This document shows positions 8,061 through 15,097 of a stretch of 64,000 nucleotides of DNA, one piece after another. Below the pieces are notes generated by a model. The model worked only from the letters and a program-made list of their open reading frames with translations, did no database searches and was not told where the DNA came from. Source of the DNA: Lachnoclostridium sp. UBA5890 (GTDB lineage Bacteria; Bacillota; Clostridia; Lachnospirales; Lachnospiraceae); contig DJEU01000007.1 of assembly GCA_002431395.1 (NCBI GenBank), forward strand, positions 42,546 through 106,545, read 5' to 3'. A program made the translations under genes and the position numbers. Every line of letters begins with the position of its first letter. Position 1 is the stretch's first letter.

Positions 8061-9723
8061 AGAATATCTTAGTAATATGTTTATGAATCTTCCGGAAACT
8101 CCGCAAGTGCTGCGGGCAAAAGCAGAATTGATGGAAATGATGGAAGACAAATATGAAGAACTGATCGCAGAGGGGATGTCAGAAAAGGAAGCTGTGGGAA
8201 CGGTAATTTCAGAGTTTGGCAATCTGGATGAACTGGCGGAAGAACTCGGAATCGGTGACTTCATGAAAAAAGAAGAGGAACCGCAGGAAAAAAAGAGCCG
8301 TCATGCGGATCGCAGATGGGGACTGGAAGAAACAAAAAAATACATTGCTTTTGCAAAAACGCATGCCAGGTATGTTGCCCTCGGTGTCATGCTCTGCATC
8401 TGGGGACCGTTTGTGGAATCAGTTTTCGATGGCGCAATCAATCAGGGGTATCTCGGAACGCTGGTAGGAAATCTGCTGGGAAATATGGGAATGTTTCTGC
8501 TTGTCGGTGTGGCGGTCATACTTTTTGTATTGGCTTCTACAAGGACCAAAGAATACGGAAAAGTCAGCCGGTACACAATTGCATTGGATGAAGAAGCCGC
8601 AGCGTATGTCCGCGAAAATCAGGAAAGGGACGAAAAACGCCGTGTGGTCAAGATTTGTATTGGTGTATTTTTGTGCATTTTCAGCGTGGTGCCAAGTATA
8701 GGCTCGGGATTGTGCCGAAATTTGCTTGCTGAAGCGATTTTGGACAGCAGTGTATTGTTGGTTGCAGGAATTGGCGTATATCTTCTGGTATCCGGAAGCA
8801 GTTTGAAAAATCGTTACCAGGAATTGGCAAAGGCGACCGCCAATTACGAGCGCGAGCAATCAACAAATACAAGTACAGCAACAAAGCCAATCTATGAAAA
8901 GAAGAAAGTACCGGCATTTGCGATTGTACTAATCGTGATATTTGGTGTGCTGGTGTTGAGCCTTGGAGCAATTATTCCGTTTGCGATTTATCATAACAAT
9001 GTTAATTTGAAGGTGACGGAGTCAGAGATTCAAGCAGAAACCATAAAGACAGGTGAAACAATGCATGATTCGATTCAAAATATTACGGTAGATGCTGACG
9101 CGATGGAATTCACGCTGGAAGTTACGGATGAAGTAGAAGAGCCGGAATTTGTTTATTATGGTGAGGCGAGCCGTAAACCCACAATTGATGATAAAAATGG
9201 TGTCATTAATATAGAAAGCCGCCACCATGGCATTCAATTTCATTTCCCATTTGGAAATATAACGGAAAAATGTACATTGACGGTGAAAATCCCGACATCG
9301 ATGTTTCAAAATACAAAAATGAACCTTACGCTGGATGCGGGCGATGTGCATTTGACACGGATTCCAAACGGAGAGGTCGTGGCGGATCTGGATGCCGGCA
9401 ATCTGATCGTGTCAGAATGTACACTGGATAATATAAAGATCGAAGCAGATGCCGGAAATGTGGAACTTAAGAATAATCACATCAAGGCGGTAGAAGCGGA
9501 AGTGGATGCCGGCAATTTTGAAATGCATTTTGATGGACCAAAAGGTGTCTATGCCTATGATCTTTCAGCGGATCTTGGAAATGTTTCTATCAATGATGAA
9601 AAGCATGCCGGCGTAGATAGTGAATACAAAGTGGAAAAAGAGGCGAATGTGGCCGGCTACGAAGACTATCGCCAGGTGAAAGTAGAAGCCGATCTTGGAA
9701 ACATTGAAATCCATACAAATTAG
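8047..9723 (+). CDS. HAAS-domain membrane protein with DUF4097 repeat domain
   Basis: A 558-aa membrane protein. Residues 1-80 form a HAAS/DUF1700-type helical domain (ELMEMMEDKYEELIAEGMSE, EAVGTVISEFGNLDELAEEL). Five or so hydrophobic helices follow between ~105 and 320. The exported C-terminal part (~330-558) is a DUF4097-like beta-solenoid with repeating DAGD/DAGN/DLGN turns (DAGDVHL, DAGNLIV, DAGNVEL, DAGNFEM, DLGNVSI, DLGNIEI). HAAS proteins are usually encoded with and regulated by PadR. With the LiaF-like neighbour this suggests an envelope-stress sensing module, but no ligand can be named. Confidence 0.85.
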   Translation: MEAIREYLSNMFMNLPETPQVLRAKAELMEMMEDKYEELIAEGMSEKEAVGTVISEFGNLDELAEELGIGDFMKKEEEPQEKKSRHADRRWGLEETKKYIAFAKTHARYVALGVMLCIWGPFVESVFDGAINQGYLGTLVGNLLGNMGMFLLVGVAVILFVLASTRTKEYGKVSRYTIALDEEAAAYVRENQERDEKRRVVKICIGVFLCIFSVVPSIGSGLCRNLLAEAILDSSVLLVAGIGVYLLVSGSSLKNRYQELAKATANYEREQSTNTSTATKPIYEKKKVPAFAIVLIVIFGVLVLSLGAIIPFAIYHNNVNLKVTESEIQAETIKTGETMHDSIQNITVDADAMEFTLEVTDEVEEPEFVYYGEASRKPTIDDKNGVINIESRHHGIQFHFPFGNITEKCTLTVKIPTSMFQNTKMNLTLDAGDVHLTRIPNGEVVADLDAGNLIVSECTLDNIKIEADAGNVELKNNHIKAVEAEVDAGNFEMHFDGPKGVYAYDLSADLGNVSINDEKHAGVDSEYKVEKEANVAGYEDYRQVKVEADLGNIEIHTN

Positions 9724-9739
9724 AAAGGAGACCTTTATT

Positions 9740-10462
9740 ATGAAGAAAGACAATATATTTTGGGGTGTGCTGCTTCTTTTGGCGGCGGTATACATATTGG
9801 CTCACAGCCTTGGATTTACGTCGGATATCAGTCTGATGCGTATTGTGATCGGTATCATTTGTCTGATGTGCTTTGTCAAAGCGGCAATCCGCTTGGAATT
9901 CTGGGGAATGCTGTTTTCGCTCGCCATCCTGCTTATCATGTTTGAACATGTGTTGGGAATCGAGGCGTTGACACCGTGGCCGGTTTTGTGGGCAGCATTA
10001 TTTGGGAGTATCGGTCTGAATATGATCTTTGGGAGCCGTGTCAAAGAGTACCGAAATCGGAAACTTCACCGCCATGTCGAAACGCACAGCAAGGGGACAG
10101 CAGATGGGAATGCCTCTGATGTCGACGGGGACAGCGTGATATTGACCGGAGTTTTTAACGGAACAAAGAAAAATATCAATTCCAATGCGTTCAAAAAAGC
10201 GGTCATTGACTGCAAATTCTGCGGTATGGAAGTAAATATGGACAATGCTGTCATTCAGTCCGGAAGTGCGGTGATCGACCTGAGTGTATATTTTTCCGGC
10301 GTGGACATCTACATTCCGTCAAACTGGCATGTGGTGAACAATACGGACTGCAGTTTTGGCGGCGTGGAAGAGCACCATGTGAGCGGCGTGGCAGAAGACG
10401 GACCGACTTTGGTGATGGAAGGAAATGTCCGCTTCGCAGGGGTAGAAATCTACCGGATCTAA
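9740..10462 (+). CDS. LiaF-like membrane protein
   Basis: A 240-aa protein. The N-terminal half contains four hydrophobic segments (WGVLLLLAAVYILAHSLGF; IVIGIICLMCF; GMLFSLAILLIMF; WAALFGSIGLNMIF), as in LiaI/LiaF-type proteins. The C-terminal half (~125-240) matches the cell-wall-active-antibiotic response domain, a beta-rich region with repeating GVFNGTKKN, CKFCGMEVNMDNA and FSGVDIYIPSNW. LiaF homologues modulate envelope-stress signalling; no LiaRS genes are adjacent. Start at 9740 behind GAAAGGAG; the upstream in-frame extension lies inside the previous gene. Third gene of the PadR module. Confidence 0.85.
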   Translation: MKKDNIFWGVLLLLAAVYILAHSLGFTSDISLMRIVIGIICLMCFVKAAIRLEFWGMLFSLAILLIMFEHVLGIEALTPWPVLWAALFGSIGLNMIFGSRVKEYRNRKLHRHVETHSKGTADGNASDVDGDSVILTGVFNGTKKNINSNAFKKAVIDCKFCGMEVNMDNAVIQSGSAVIDLSVYFSGVDIYIPSNWHVVNNTDCSFGGVEEHHVSGVAEDGPTLVMEGNVRFAGVEIYRI

Positions 10463-10479
10463 AAACAACGAAAAAAGAC

Positions 10480-10509
10480 TTGACGAATTGTATGAATATG
10501 TGGTACTAT
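10480..10509 (+). promoter_or_regulatory. Promoter of the rpmG-secE-nusG-rplKA operon
   Basis: TTGACG (10480-10485), 18-bp spacer, TACTAT (10504-10509). It is flanked by a 9-bp inverted repeat, AAAAAAGAC upstream and GTCTTTTTT near 10528-10537, again placing a promoter between terminator-like arms. Confidence 0.6.
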
Positions 10510-10580
10510 ATTCTAGCGATGAATTAGGTCTTTTTTTTATGCCTAAATTTTTACAAACAAATAATCACGGAGGTGACGTA

Positions 10581-10730
10581 ATGCGTACTAAAATTACATT
10601 AGAATGTACAGAGTGTAAGCAGCGTAACTACAACTTGACCAAAGACAAGAAAAACCATCCGGACAGAATGGAAACAAAGAAATATTGTAGATTTTGTAGA
10701 ACACACACATTGCACAAAGAGACAAAATAA
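10581..10730 (+). CDS. rpmG: 50S ribosomal protein L33
   Basis: A 49-aa zinc-ribbon L33 (C+ form): CTEC near residues 9-12 and CRFC near 36-39, with the basic TLHKETK end. Start at ATG 10581 follows CGGAGGTGACGTA; the longer in-frame reading from 10488 overlaps the promoter. It is a component of the large ribosomal subunit and the first gene of the classic rpmG-secE-nusG block. Confidence 0.96.
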   Translation: MRTKITLECTECKQRNYNLTKDKKNHPDRMETKKYCRFCRTHTLHKETK

Positions 10731-10769
10731 TTTTTGTCGTTGTAATGTTGGGGAAAGGATGTGTGCCCG

Positions 10770-10970
10770 ATGAGCGAAGCAGAAAAGACTTCGAAAGCAG
10801 GTGGCTTCTTTAAACGTGTCAAAGCAGAATTCAAGAGATGTACATGGCCAAAAAGAGAGGAATTGATTCGCCAGTCCGCACTGGTGATCGTTGTTTCTGT
10901 TGTTCTTGGCGGTGTGATCGCCGGTATCGACTGGCTGATCCGTCTTGGTCTGCAGGCAATTGGACTATAA
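10770..10970 (+). CDS. secE: Preprotein translocase subunit SecE
   Basis: A 66-aa single-span membrane protein that clamps SecY in the Sec translocase. It has the amphipathic FFKRVKAEFKRCTWPKREEL segment and one C-terminal membrane helix (SALVIVVSVVLGGVIAGI). AAGGA lies 10 nt before ATG 10770; the alternative GTG at 10761 would sit one base from it, so ATG is preferred. Between rpmG and nusG, the canonical position. Confidence 0.95.
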   Translation: MSEAEKTSKAGGFFKRVKAEFKRCTWPKREELIRQSALVIVVSVVLGGVIAGIDWLIRLGLQAIGL

Positions 10971-10988
10971 TTATTTTAGGAGGTTGCT

Positions 10989-11507
10989 ATGGCGGAAGAA
11001 GCAAAATGGTATGTAGTTCACACTTATTCTGGATACGAGAATAAGGTAAAAGTTGACATCGAGAAGACAATCGAAAATCGTAACCTTCAGGATCAGATCC
11101 TTGAAGTTATGGTGCCGATGCAGACGGTTGTTGAGGAGAGAAATGGAGAAAAGAAACAGGTTCAGAAGAAAATGTTTCCCGCCTACGTTCTCCTGAATAT
11201 GGTGATGAATGACGAGACCTGGTATGTGGTTCGAAATACCCGCGGTGTGACAGGATTTGTCGGCCCGGGATCGAAACCGGTTCCTCTTACCGCAGAAGAA
11301 ATTACCAACATGGGATTTCTGGCTCAGGCAGAGGAAGTACCATACAGTATTGGCGACCATGTTTTGGTTACCAAAGGTGTATGGCAGGATACACATGGTA
11401 TCGTGCAGGAAGTTCACCCGGCAAAACATATGGCAGTGATCGAAATTGACATGTTTGGCCGTGGAACACCGGTAGAAATTGATTTCTCAGAATTAGAAAA
11501 GTTATAG
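10989..11507 (+). CDS. nusG: Transcription termination/antitermination factor NusG
   Basis: A 172-aa NusG with the N-terminal NGN domain (KWYVVHTYSGYENKVK, YVLLNMVMNDETWYVVRNT, GVTGFVG) and the C-terminal KOW domain (near residues 120-170, ending with MFGRGTPVEIDFSELEKL). The KOW start reads GVWQDTHGIV where GPF is usual, a small divergence. It binds RNA polymerase and links to NusA, Rho or ribosomes. AGGAGG precedes the ATG; rplK follows 25 bp later. Confidence 0.96.
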   Translation: MAEEAKWYVVHTYSGYENKVKVDIEKTIENRNLQDQILEVMVPMQTVVEERNGEKKQVQKKMFPAYVLLNMVMNDETWYVVRNTRGVTGFVGPGSKPVPLTAEEITNMGFLAQAEEVPYSIGDHVLVTKGVWQDTHGIVQEVHPAKHMAVIEIDMFGRGTPVEIDFSELEKL

Positions 11508-11532
11508 AAGTGAAAATCAGGAGGTTTTTATA

Positions 11533-11958
11533 ATGGCTAAGAAAGTTGAAGGATATATTAAATTACAAATCCCAGCTGGAAAAGCAACACCAGCACCACC
11601 AGTTGGTCCAGCACTTGGACAGCATGGTGTAAACATTGTTCAGTTTACAAAGGAGTTTAATGCAAAGACAGCAGGACAGGAAGGTATGATCATTCCTGTA
11701 GTTATTACTGTTTATGCAGATAGAAGTTTCAGCTTCATCACAAAGACTCCACCGGCAGCAGTTCTTCTTAAGAAAGCTTGTAAGATTGAATCCGGTTCTG
11801 GTGTACCAAATAAGACAAAAGTTGCAACAATCTCTAAAGCAGAGATTCAGAAGATTGCAGAACTTAAGATGCCTGACTTGAATGCAGGAAGCGTGGAAGC
11901 TGCTATGAGCATGATCGCTGGTACTGCAAGAAGTATGGGTATCACAGTAGAAGACTAA
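11533..11958 (+). CDS. rplK: 50S ribosomal protein L11
   Basis: A 141-aa L11, normal length, with KLQIPAGKATPAPPVGPALGQ at the start and the rRNA-binding C-terminal domain (GSGVPNKTKVATIS ... IAGTARSMGITVED). It binds the GTPase-associated region of 23S rRNA. AGGAGG is placed before the ATG. It precedes rplA with a 120-bp gap holding a hairpin. Confidence 0.97.
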   Translation: MAKKVEGYIKLQIPAGKATPAPPVGPALGQHGVNIVQFTKEFNAKTAGQEGMIIPVVITVYADRSFSFITKTPPAAVLLKKACKIESGSGVPNKTKVATISKAEIQKIAELKMPDLNAGSVEAAMSMIAGTARSMGITVED

Positions 11959-12011
11959 TAAAACTTAAGTGAAAATTTAGACATCGCAGGAGACTTATGT
12001 CATTTGGACGT

Positions 12012-12047
12012 TGTGGGAGAACAGGAACTTGTTACTAAGCTCCTACA
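12012..12047 (+). promoter_or_regulatory. Hairpin between rplK and rplA, possible L1 control site
   Basis: TGTGGGAG (12012-12019) pairs with CTCCTACA (12040-12047), one G-U pair, with a nested AACA/TGTT pair inside. It lies 31 bp before rplA. L1 autoregulates its operon through mRNA mimicry of its rRNA site in other bacteria; whether this hairpin serves that role is inference. Confidence 0.35.
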
Positions 12048-12078
12048 CATTCGTTAATACCACTAGGAGGTTTGAATC

Positions 12079-12771
12079 ATGAAAAGAGGTAAAAAATATG
12101 TTGAGGCTGCAAAGCTGGTAGACAGAACAGTTCAGTATGATCCAGCTGAGGCCATTGACCTTGTAAAGAAAACAGCAGTTGCAAAATTCGATGAAACAAT
12201 TGAAGCGCATATCCGTCTTGGTGTAGATGGACGTCATGCAGACCAGCAGGTACGTGGTGCAGTTGTACTGCCTCACGGAACAGGTAAAAAAGTTCGCGTT
12301 CTTGTATTTGCAAAAGGCGATAAAGTTGCAGAAGCAGAAGTAGCTGGTGCTGATTATGTTGGCGGCGAGGAACTCATTCCTAAGATCCAGAACGAAGGAT
12401 GGTTTGAGTTTGACGTAGTTGTAGCTACTCCGGATATGATGGGTGTTGTTGGTCGTCTCGGACGTGTACTCGGACCAAAAGGCTTGATGCCAAACCCGAA
12501 AGCAGGAACTGTTACAATGGATGTTACAAAGGCTGTTAATGACATTAAAGCAGGTAAGATCGAATATCGTTTGGACAAAGCAAACATTATTCACTGTCCA
12601 GTTGGAAAAGCATCTTTCACTGCAGAGCAGTTGAATGATAACTTCAACACTTTGATGGACGCTATCGTAAAAGCAAAACCAGCAAGTGCAAAAGGACAGT
12701 ATATGAAGAGTGTTACGATCACCAGCACAATGGGACCTGGTGTGAAAGTAAGCACAGTAAAATATGCATAA
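12079..12771 (+). CDS. rplA: 50S ribosomal protein L1
   Basis: A 230-aa L1 of usual length. Signatures include the KRGKKYVEAAKLVDR start and the central GRVLGPKGLMPNPKAGTV block near residues 130-150. It forms the L1 stalk at the ribosomal E site and often represses translation of its own operon. CTAGGAGG precedes the ATG. A fresh promoter for rplJL begins 9 bp after the stop. Confidence 0.97.
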   Translation: MKRGKKYVEAAKLVDRTVQYDPAEAIDLVKKTAVAKFDETIEAHIRLGVDGRHADQQVRGAVVLPHGTGKKVRVLVFAKGDKVAEAEVAGADYVGGEELIPKIQNEGWFEFDVVVATPDMMGVVGRLGRVLGPKGLMPNPKAGTVTMDVTKAVNDIKAGKIEYRLDKANIIHCPVGKASFTAEQLNDNFNTLMDAIVKAKPASAKGQYMKSVTITSTMGPGVKVSTVKYA

Positions 12772-12779
12772 AAAAGATA

Positions 12780-12808
12780 TTGACAGTACCGTCAAGGTAT
12801 GTTAATAT
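12780..12808 (+). promoter_or_regulatory. rplJL promoter
   Basis: TTGACA (12780-12785), 17-bp spacer, TAATAT (12803-12808), directly after rplA and upstream of the L10 leader. Confidence 0.75.
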
Positions 12809-12816
12809 AAATTTTG

Positions 12817-12900
12817 ATGACTGCCGTAGACAGTAGGTATAGATGGTCCTTCGGGATTTCAGATGTGTAAGTGCAAGAGCCGCCTACCGAGGAGTAAAGA
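12817..12900 (+). ncRNA. Ribosomal protein L10 leader
   Basis: The segment has the typical L10-leader blocks CTGCCGTAGACAGTAGGTA and GCCGCCTACCGAGG, which pair (TAGG/CCTA) around a variable hairpin. In Firmicutes the L10(L12)4 complex binds this RNA to control rplJL. Recognised from the motif arrangement, not from a covariance search. Confidence 0.85.
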
Positions 12901-12973
12901 ATGTGGATTTATGTTCCCTCTTTTTGCTATGGCGAGAAGAGGGACTTTCTATATTACGTCCGTCTCAGAGAAG

Positions 12974-13008
12974 AAAACATTTTCTGCTTGCAGAAAGAAT
13001 GTTTTTTT
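12974..13008 (+). terminator. Attenuator terminator in the rplJ leader
   Basis: AAAACATTTTCTG pairs with CAGAAAGAATGTTTT (two bulges) around CTTG and is followed by T's. It sits between the L10 leader and rplJ, as expected for transcription attenuation by L10. Further hairpins fill the remaining leader: TCCCTCTTT/GAAGAGGGA near 12912-12945 and ACAAATTGT/ACAATTTGT near 13070-13105. Confidence 0.7.
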
Positions 13009-13164
13009 CTCTAGAGACACAAAACTAATGAGCATGAAGTGCGATAGCACGGAATGCGAATTGGTTTACAAATTGTGAGAGTGCTTGCACGGAACAATTT
13101 GTGTGGACGTATATGCGTTATATATATTCTTTTCGGCAGAAAATATATAAGGAGGAAATGACTC

Positions 13165-13689
13165 ATGGCTAAAGTAGAGATCAAACAGCCAATCGTAGAC
13201 GAGATCAAAGGATACGCAGCAGACGCAAAAGCAGCTGTACTTGTTGATTATCGTGGTCTGACTGTTGAGCAGGATACAAAACTTCGTAAAGCGTTGAGAG
13301 AAGCTGGTGTGGTATACAAAGTATACAAAAACACAATGCTTGTTCGTGCATTCGAAGGAACTGATTTTGCACAGTTGGATAAGGATTTGGAAGGACCTAC
13401 TGCAGTTGCATTTTCAGCAGAAGATGAGACCGCTCCAGCGCGTATTCTCAATGACTTTGCAAAAGAAGCAGAGGCACTTCAGTTCAAGAGCGGTGTTGTA
13501 GCCGGCACATATTATGATGAAGCTGGTATCAAGACATTGGCTAACATCCCATCAAGAGATACTCTTATCTCTAAATTGCTTGGAAGCTTGCAGTCACCTG
13601 TTACCAATATGGCCCGCGTTCTTAATCAGATCGCTGAAGCTAAAGGAAATGGTGAAGAGCCAGCCGCAGAAGCAGAAACTGCAGAATAA
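13165..13689 (+). CDS. rplJ: 50S ribosomal protein L10
   Basis: A 174-aa L10 (P0 stalk base) with the DYRGLTVEQDTKLRKALREAG block and the C-terminal helix that binds L7/L12 dimers (LNQIAEAK). AAGGAGG precedes ATG 13165. Expression is probably set by the 390-bp leader with the L10 element and attenuator. rplL follows 43 bp downstream. Confidence 0.97.
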   Translation: MAKVEIKQPIVDEIKGYAADAKAAVLVDYRGLTVEQDTKLRKALREAGVVYKVYKNTMLVRAFEGTDFAQLDKDLEGPTAVAFSAEDETAPARILNDFAKEAEALQFKSGVVAGTYYDEAGIKTLANIPSRDTLISKLLGSLQSPVTNMARVLNQIAEAKGNGEEPAAEAETAE

Positions 13690-13732
13690 TCTGTAAACAA
13701 ACAAAAAATTATATTAAATGGAGGAATTTAAA

Positions 13733-14101
13733 ATGACTACTCAGGAATTTATCGATGCTATCAAAGAGATGAGCGTTTTGGAATTAAATGATTTAGTAAA
13801 AGCTTGCGAAGAAGAATTTGGTGTATCTGCAGCAGCAGGTGTTGTTGTAGCAGCAGCAGGCGACGGTGCAGCAGCAGGCGGCGCTGAGAAAGACGAGTTC
13901 GACGTAGAACTTACAGAAGTTGGACCAAACAAAGTTAAGGTTATCAAAGTTGTTCGTGAAGTAACAGGTCTTGGACTTAAGGAAGCGAAAGAAGTTGTAG
14001 ATGGCGCTCCTAAAGTAATCAAAGAAGGTGCTTCTAAAGACGAAGCTGAAGATATCAAAGCTAAGGTAGAGGCTGAAGGCGCTAAAGTTACATTGAAATA
14101 A
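13733..14101 (+). CDS. rplL: 50S ribosomal protein L7/L12
   Basis: A 122-aa acidic stalk protein with N-terminal dimerisation helices (TTQEFIDAIKEMSVLELNDLVKACEE), an Ala/Gly hinge (~35-52) and the C-terminal factor-binding domain (KVIKVVREVTGLGLKEAKEVVDGAPK). It recruits translation GTPases. ATG 13733 is chosen because GGAGG lies 8 nt upstream; the ATG at 13718 lacks a site. A strong terminator follows, and rpoB, which usually comes next, is absent. Confidence 0.97.
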   Translation: MTTQEFIDAIKEMSVLELNDLVKACEEEFGVSAAAGVVVAAAGDGAAAGGAEKDEFDVELTEVGPNKVKVIKVVREVTGLGLKEAKEVVDGAPKVIKEGASKDEAEDIKAKVEAEGAKVTLK

Positions 14102-14130
14102 TCAATCGAATCGTGCTTTGAATAGAAGAA

Positions 14131-14158
14131 GCGGATCGCGAAAGCGGTCCGCTTTTTT
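14131..14158 (+). terminator. Terminator after rplL
   Basis: GCGGATCGC and GCGGTCCGC (one wobble) with a four-base loop, then TTTTTT. Confidence 0.9.
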
Positions 14159-14215
14159 AGCATAAAAATCCCCCTACACGCATAGTTTTTAGAAAAGCCC
14201 GAAAAGGAGAACTTC

Positions 14216-15097
14216 GTGAGTTATTTCCGTAAGATGATATATTTACAGGAAGAAGGACAAGAACGCGGAGGATATATAAAGGCATCCGGGAAACGTGAGT
14301 GGATCCGCTTGGAAATACATTTGAAAAATGTAAAAAAATGGGAAAATGAGCTGGTGACGCTTGTACTCAAAGGACAAGAGGGAACGTACAATCAGCTGGC
14401 GGGAACCATTTCTTCAGAAGAGATTACGAGGCTGGAGTGCAAAGCCGCAGAAAAAGATGAAGTGGTCGGAATTTGGATCGGGGAAAATGGTAAATTACAG
14501 ATGGGAGAAGGCCAGCTGCCGGCTGCGGAGCCCGAGCCATCGGTGGAGACAACAGAACCCGAAATCCAGACAGCAGAACCCGAAGAACCGCCGGAATTTA
14601 TCGAAGTAGAGATGGAAGAAGAGCATGATTGGGACTATGAGTGCAGGAAAATACTGGAATCCCATGCGGCGATGTATCCATTTTCGGATGACGAAGTAGA
14701 TCAATGTGTTCAGATCGGGCCAGAGGATTTTGGAGAATTTCCGCAAAGGTACTGGACGTTGTCAGAAAATCCGTTTTTGAAGCAGGGGTTTTACAATTTT
14801 GGACATCTGCTTTTTGCAAAAGTGGGAGAGCGGGCATTTGTCGGTGTGCCAGGAAGATATCATAAAAGGGATGTTTACCTTGGCAGAGCGTATGGATTTT
14901 CGTATTTTAAGAGTGTGCATAAAAGTAAGTTAAAAATGGGAGATTTTGGATATTGGATGATGGAAGTGCATCCACAGCCTCTGCAGGTAATGCAGGAAGG
15001 CTGGGGAGGTACTTCTGATATTAAAGAGAGATTGAATACGTTTGAATCCAATACCCCACTTGAAGAAGATACGCAAGCATCTGCGGACCGGCAATAA
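14216..15097 (+). CDS. Conserved hypothetical protein, DUF6128-like
   Basis: A 293-aa soluble protein of unknown function that resembles Lachnospiraceae proteins I associate with DUF6128. The N-terminal ~95 residues look like a small beta-rich domain (YIKASGKREWIRLEIHLKNV ... GIWIGENGKLQMGEG). An acidic Pro/Glu linker with PAAEPEPSVETTEPEIQTA follows (~100-140). The C-terminal domain contains NPFLKQGFYNFGHLLFA and VGVPGRYHKRDVYLGRAYGF. The start is GTG 14216 behind AAAAGGAGA. Its last 77 bp overlap the 3' end of the convergent asnB gene on the other strand. Confidence 0.6.
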   Translation: MSYFRKMIYLQEEGQERGGYIKASGKREWIRLEIHLKNVKKWENELVTLVLKGQEGTYNQLAGTISSEEITRLECKAAEKDEVVGIWIGENGKLQMGEGQLPAAEPEPSVETTEPEIQTAEPEEPPEFIEVEMEEEHDWDYECRKILESHAAMYPFSDDEVDQCVQIGPEDFGEFPQRYWTLSENPFLKQGFYNFGHLLFAKVGERAFVGVPGRYHKRDVYLGRAYGFSYFKSVHKSKLKMGDFGYWMMEVHPQPLQVMQEGWGGTSDIKERLNTFESNTPLEEDTQASADRQ

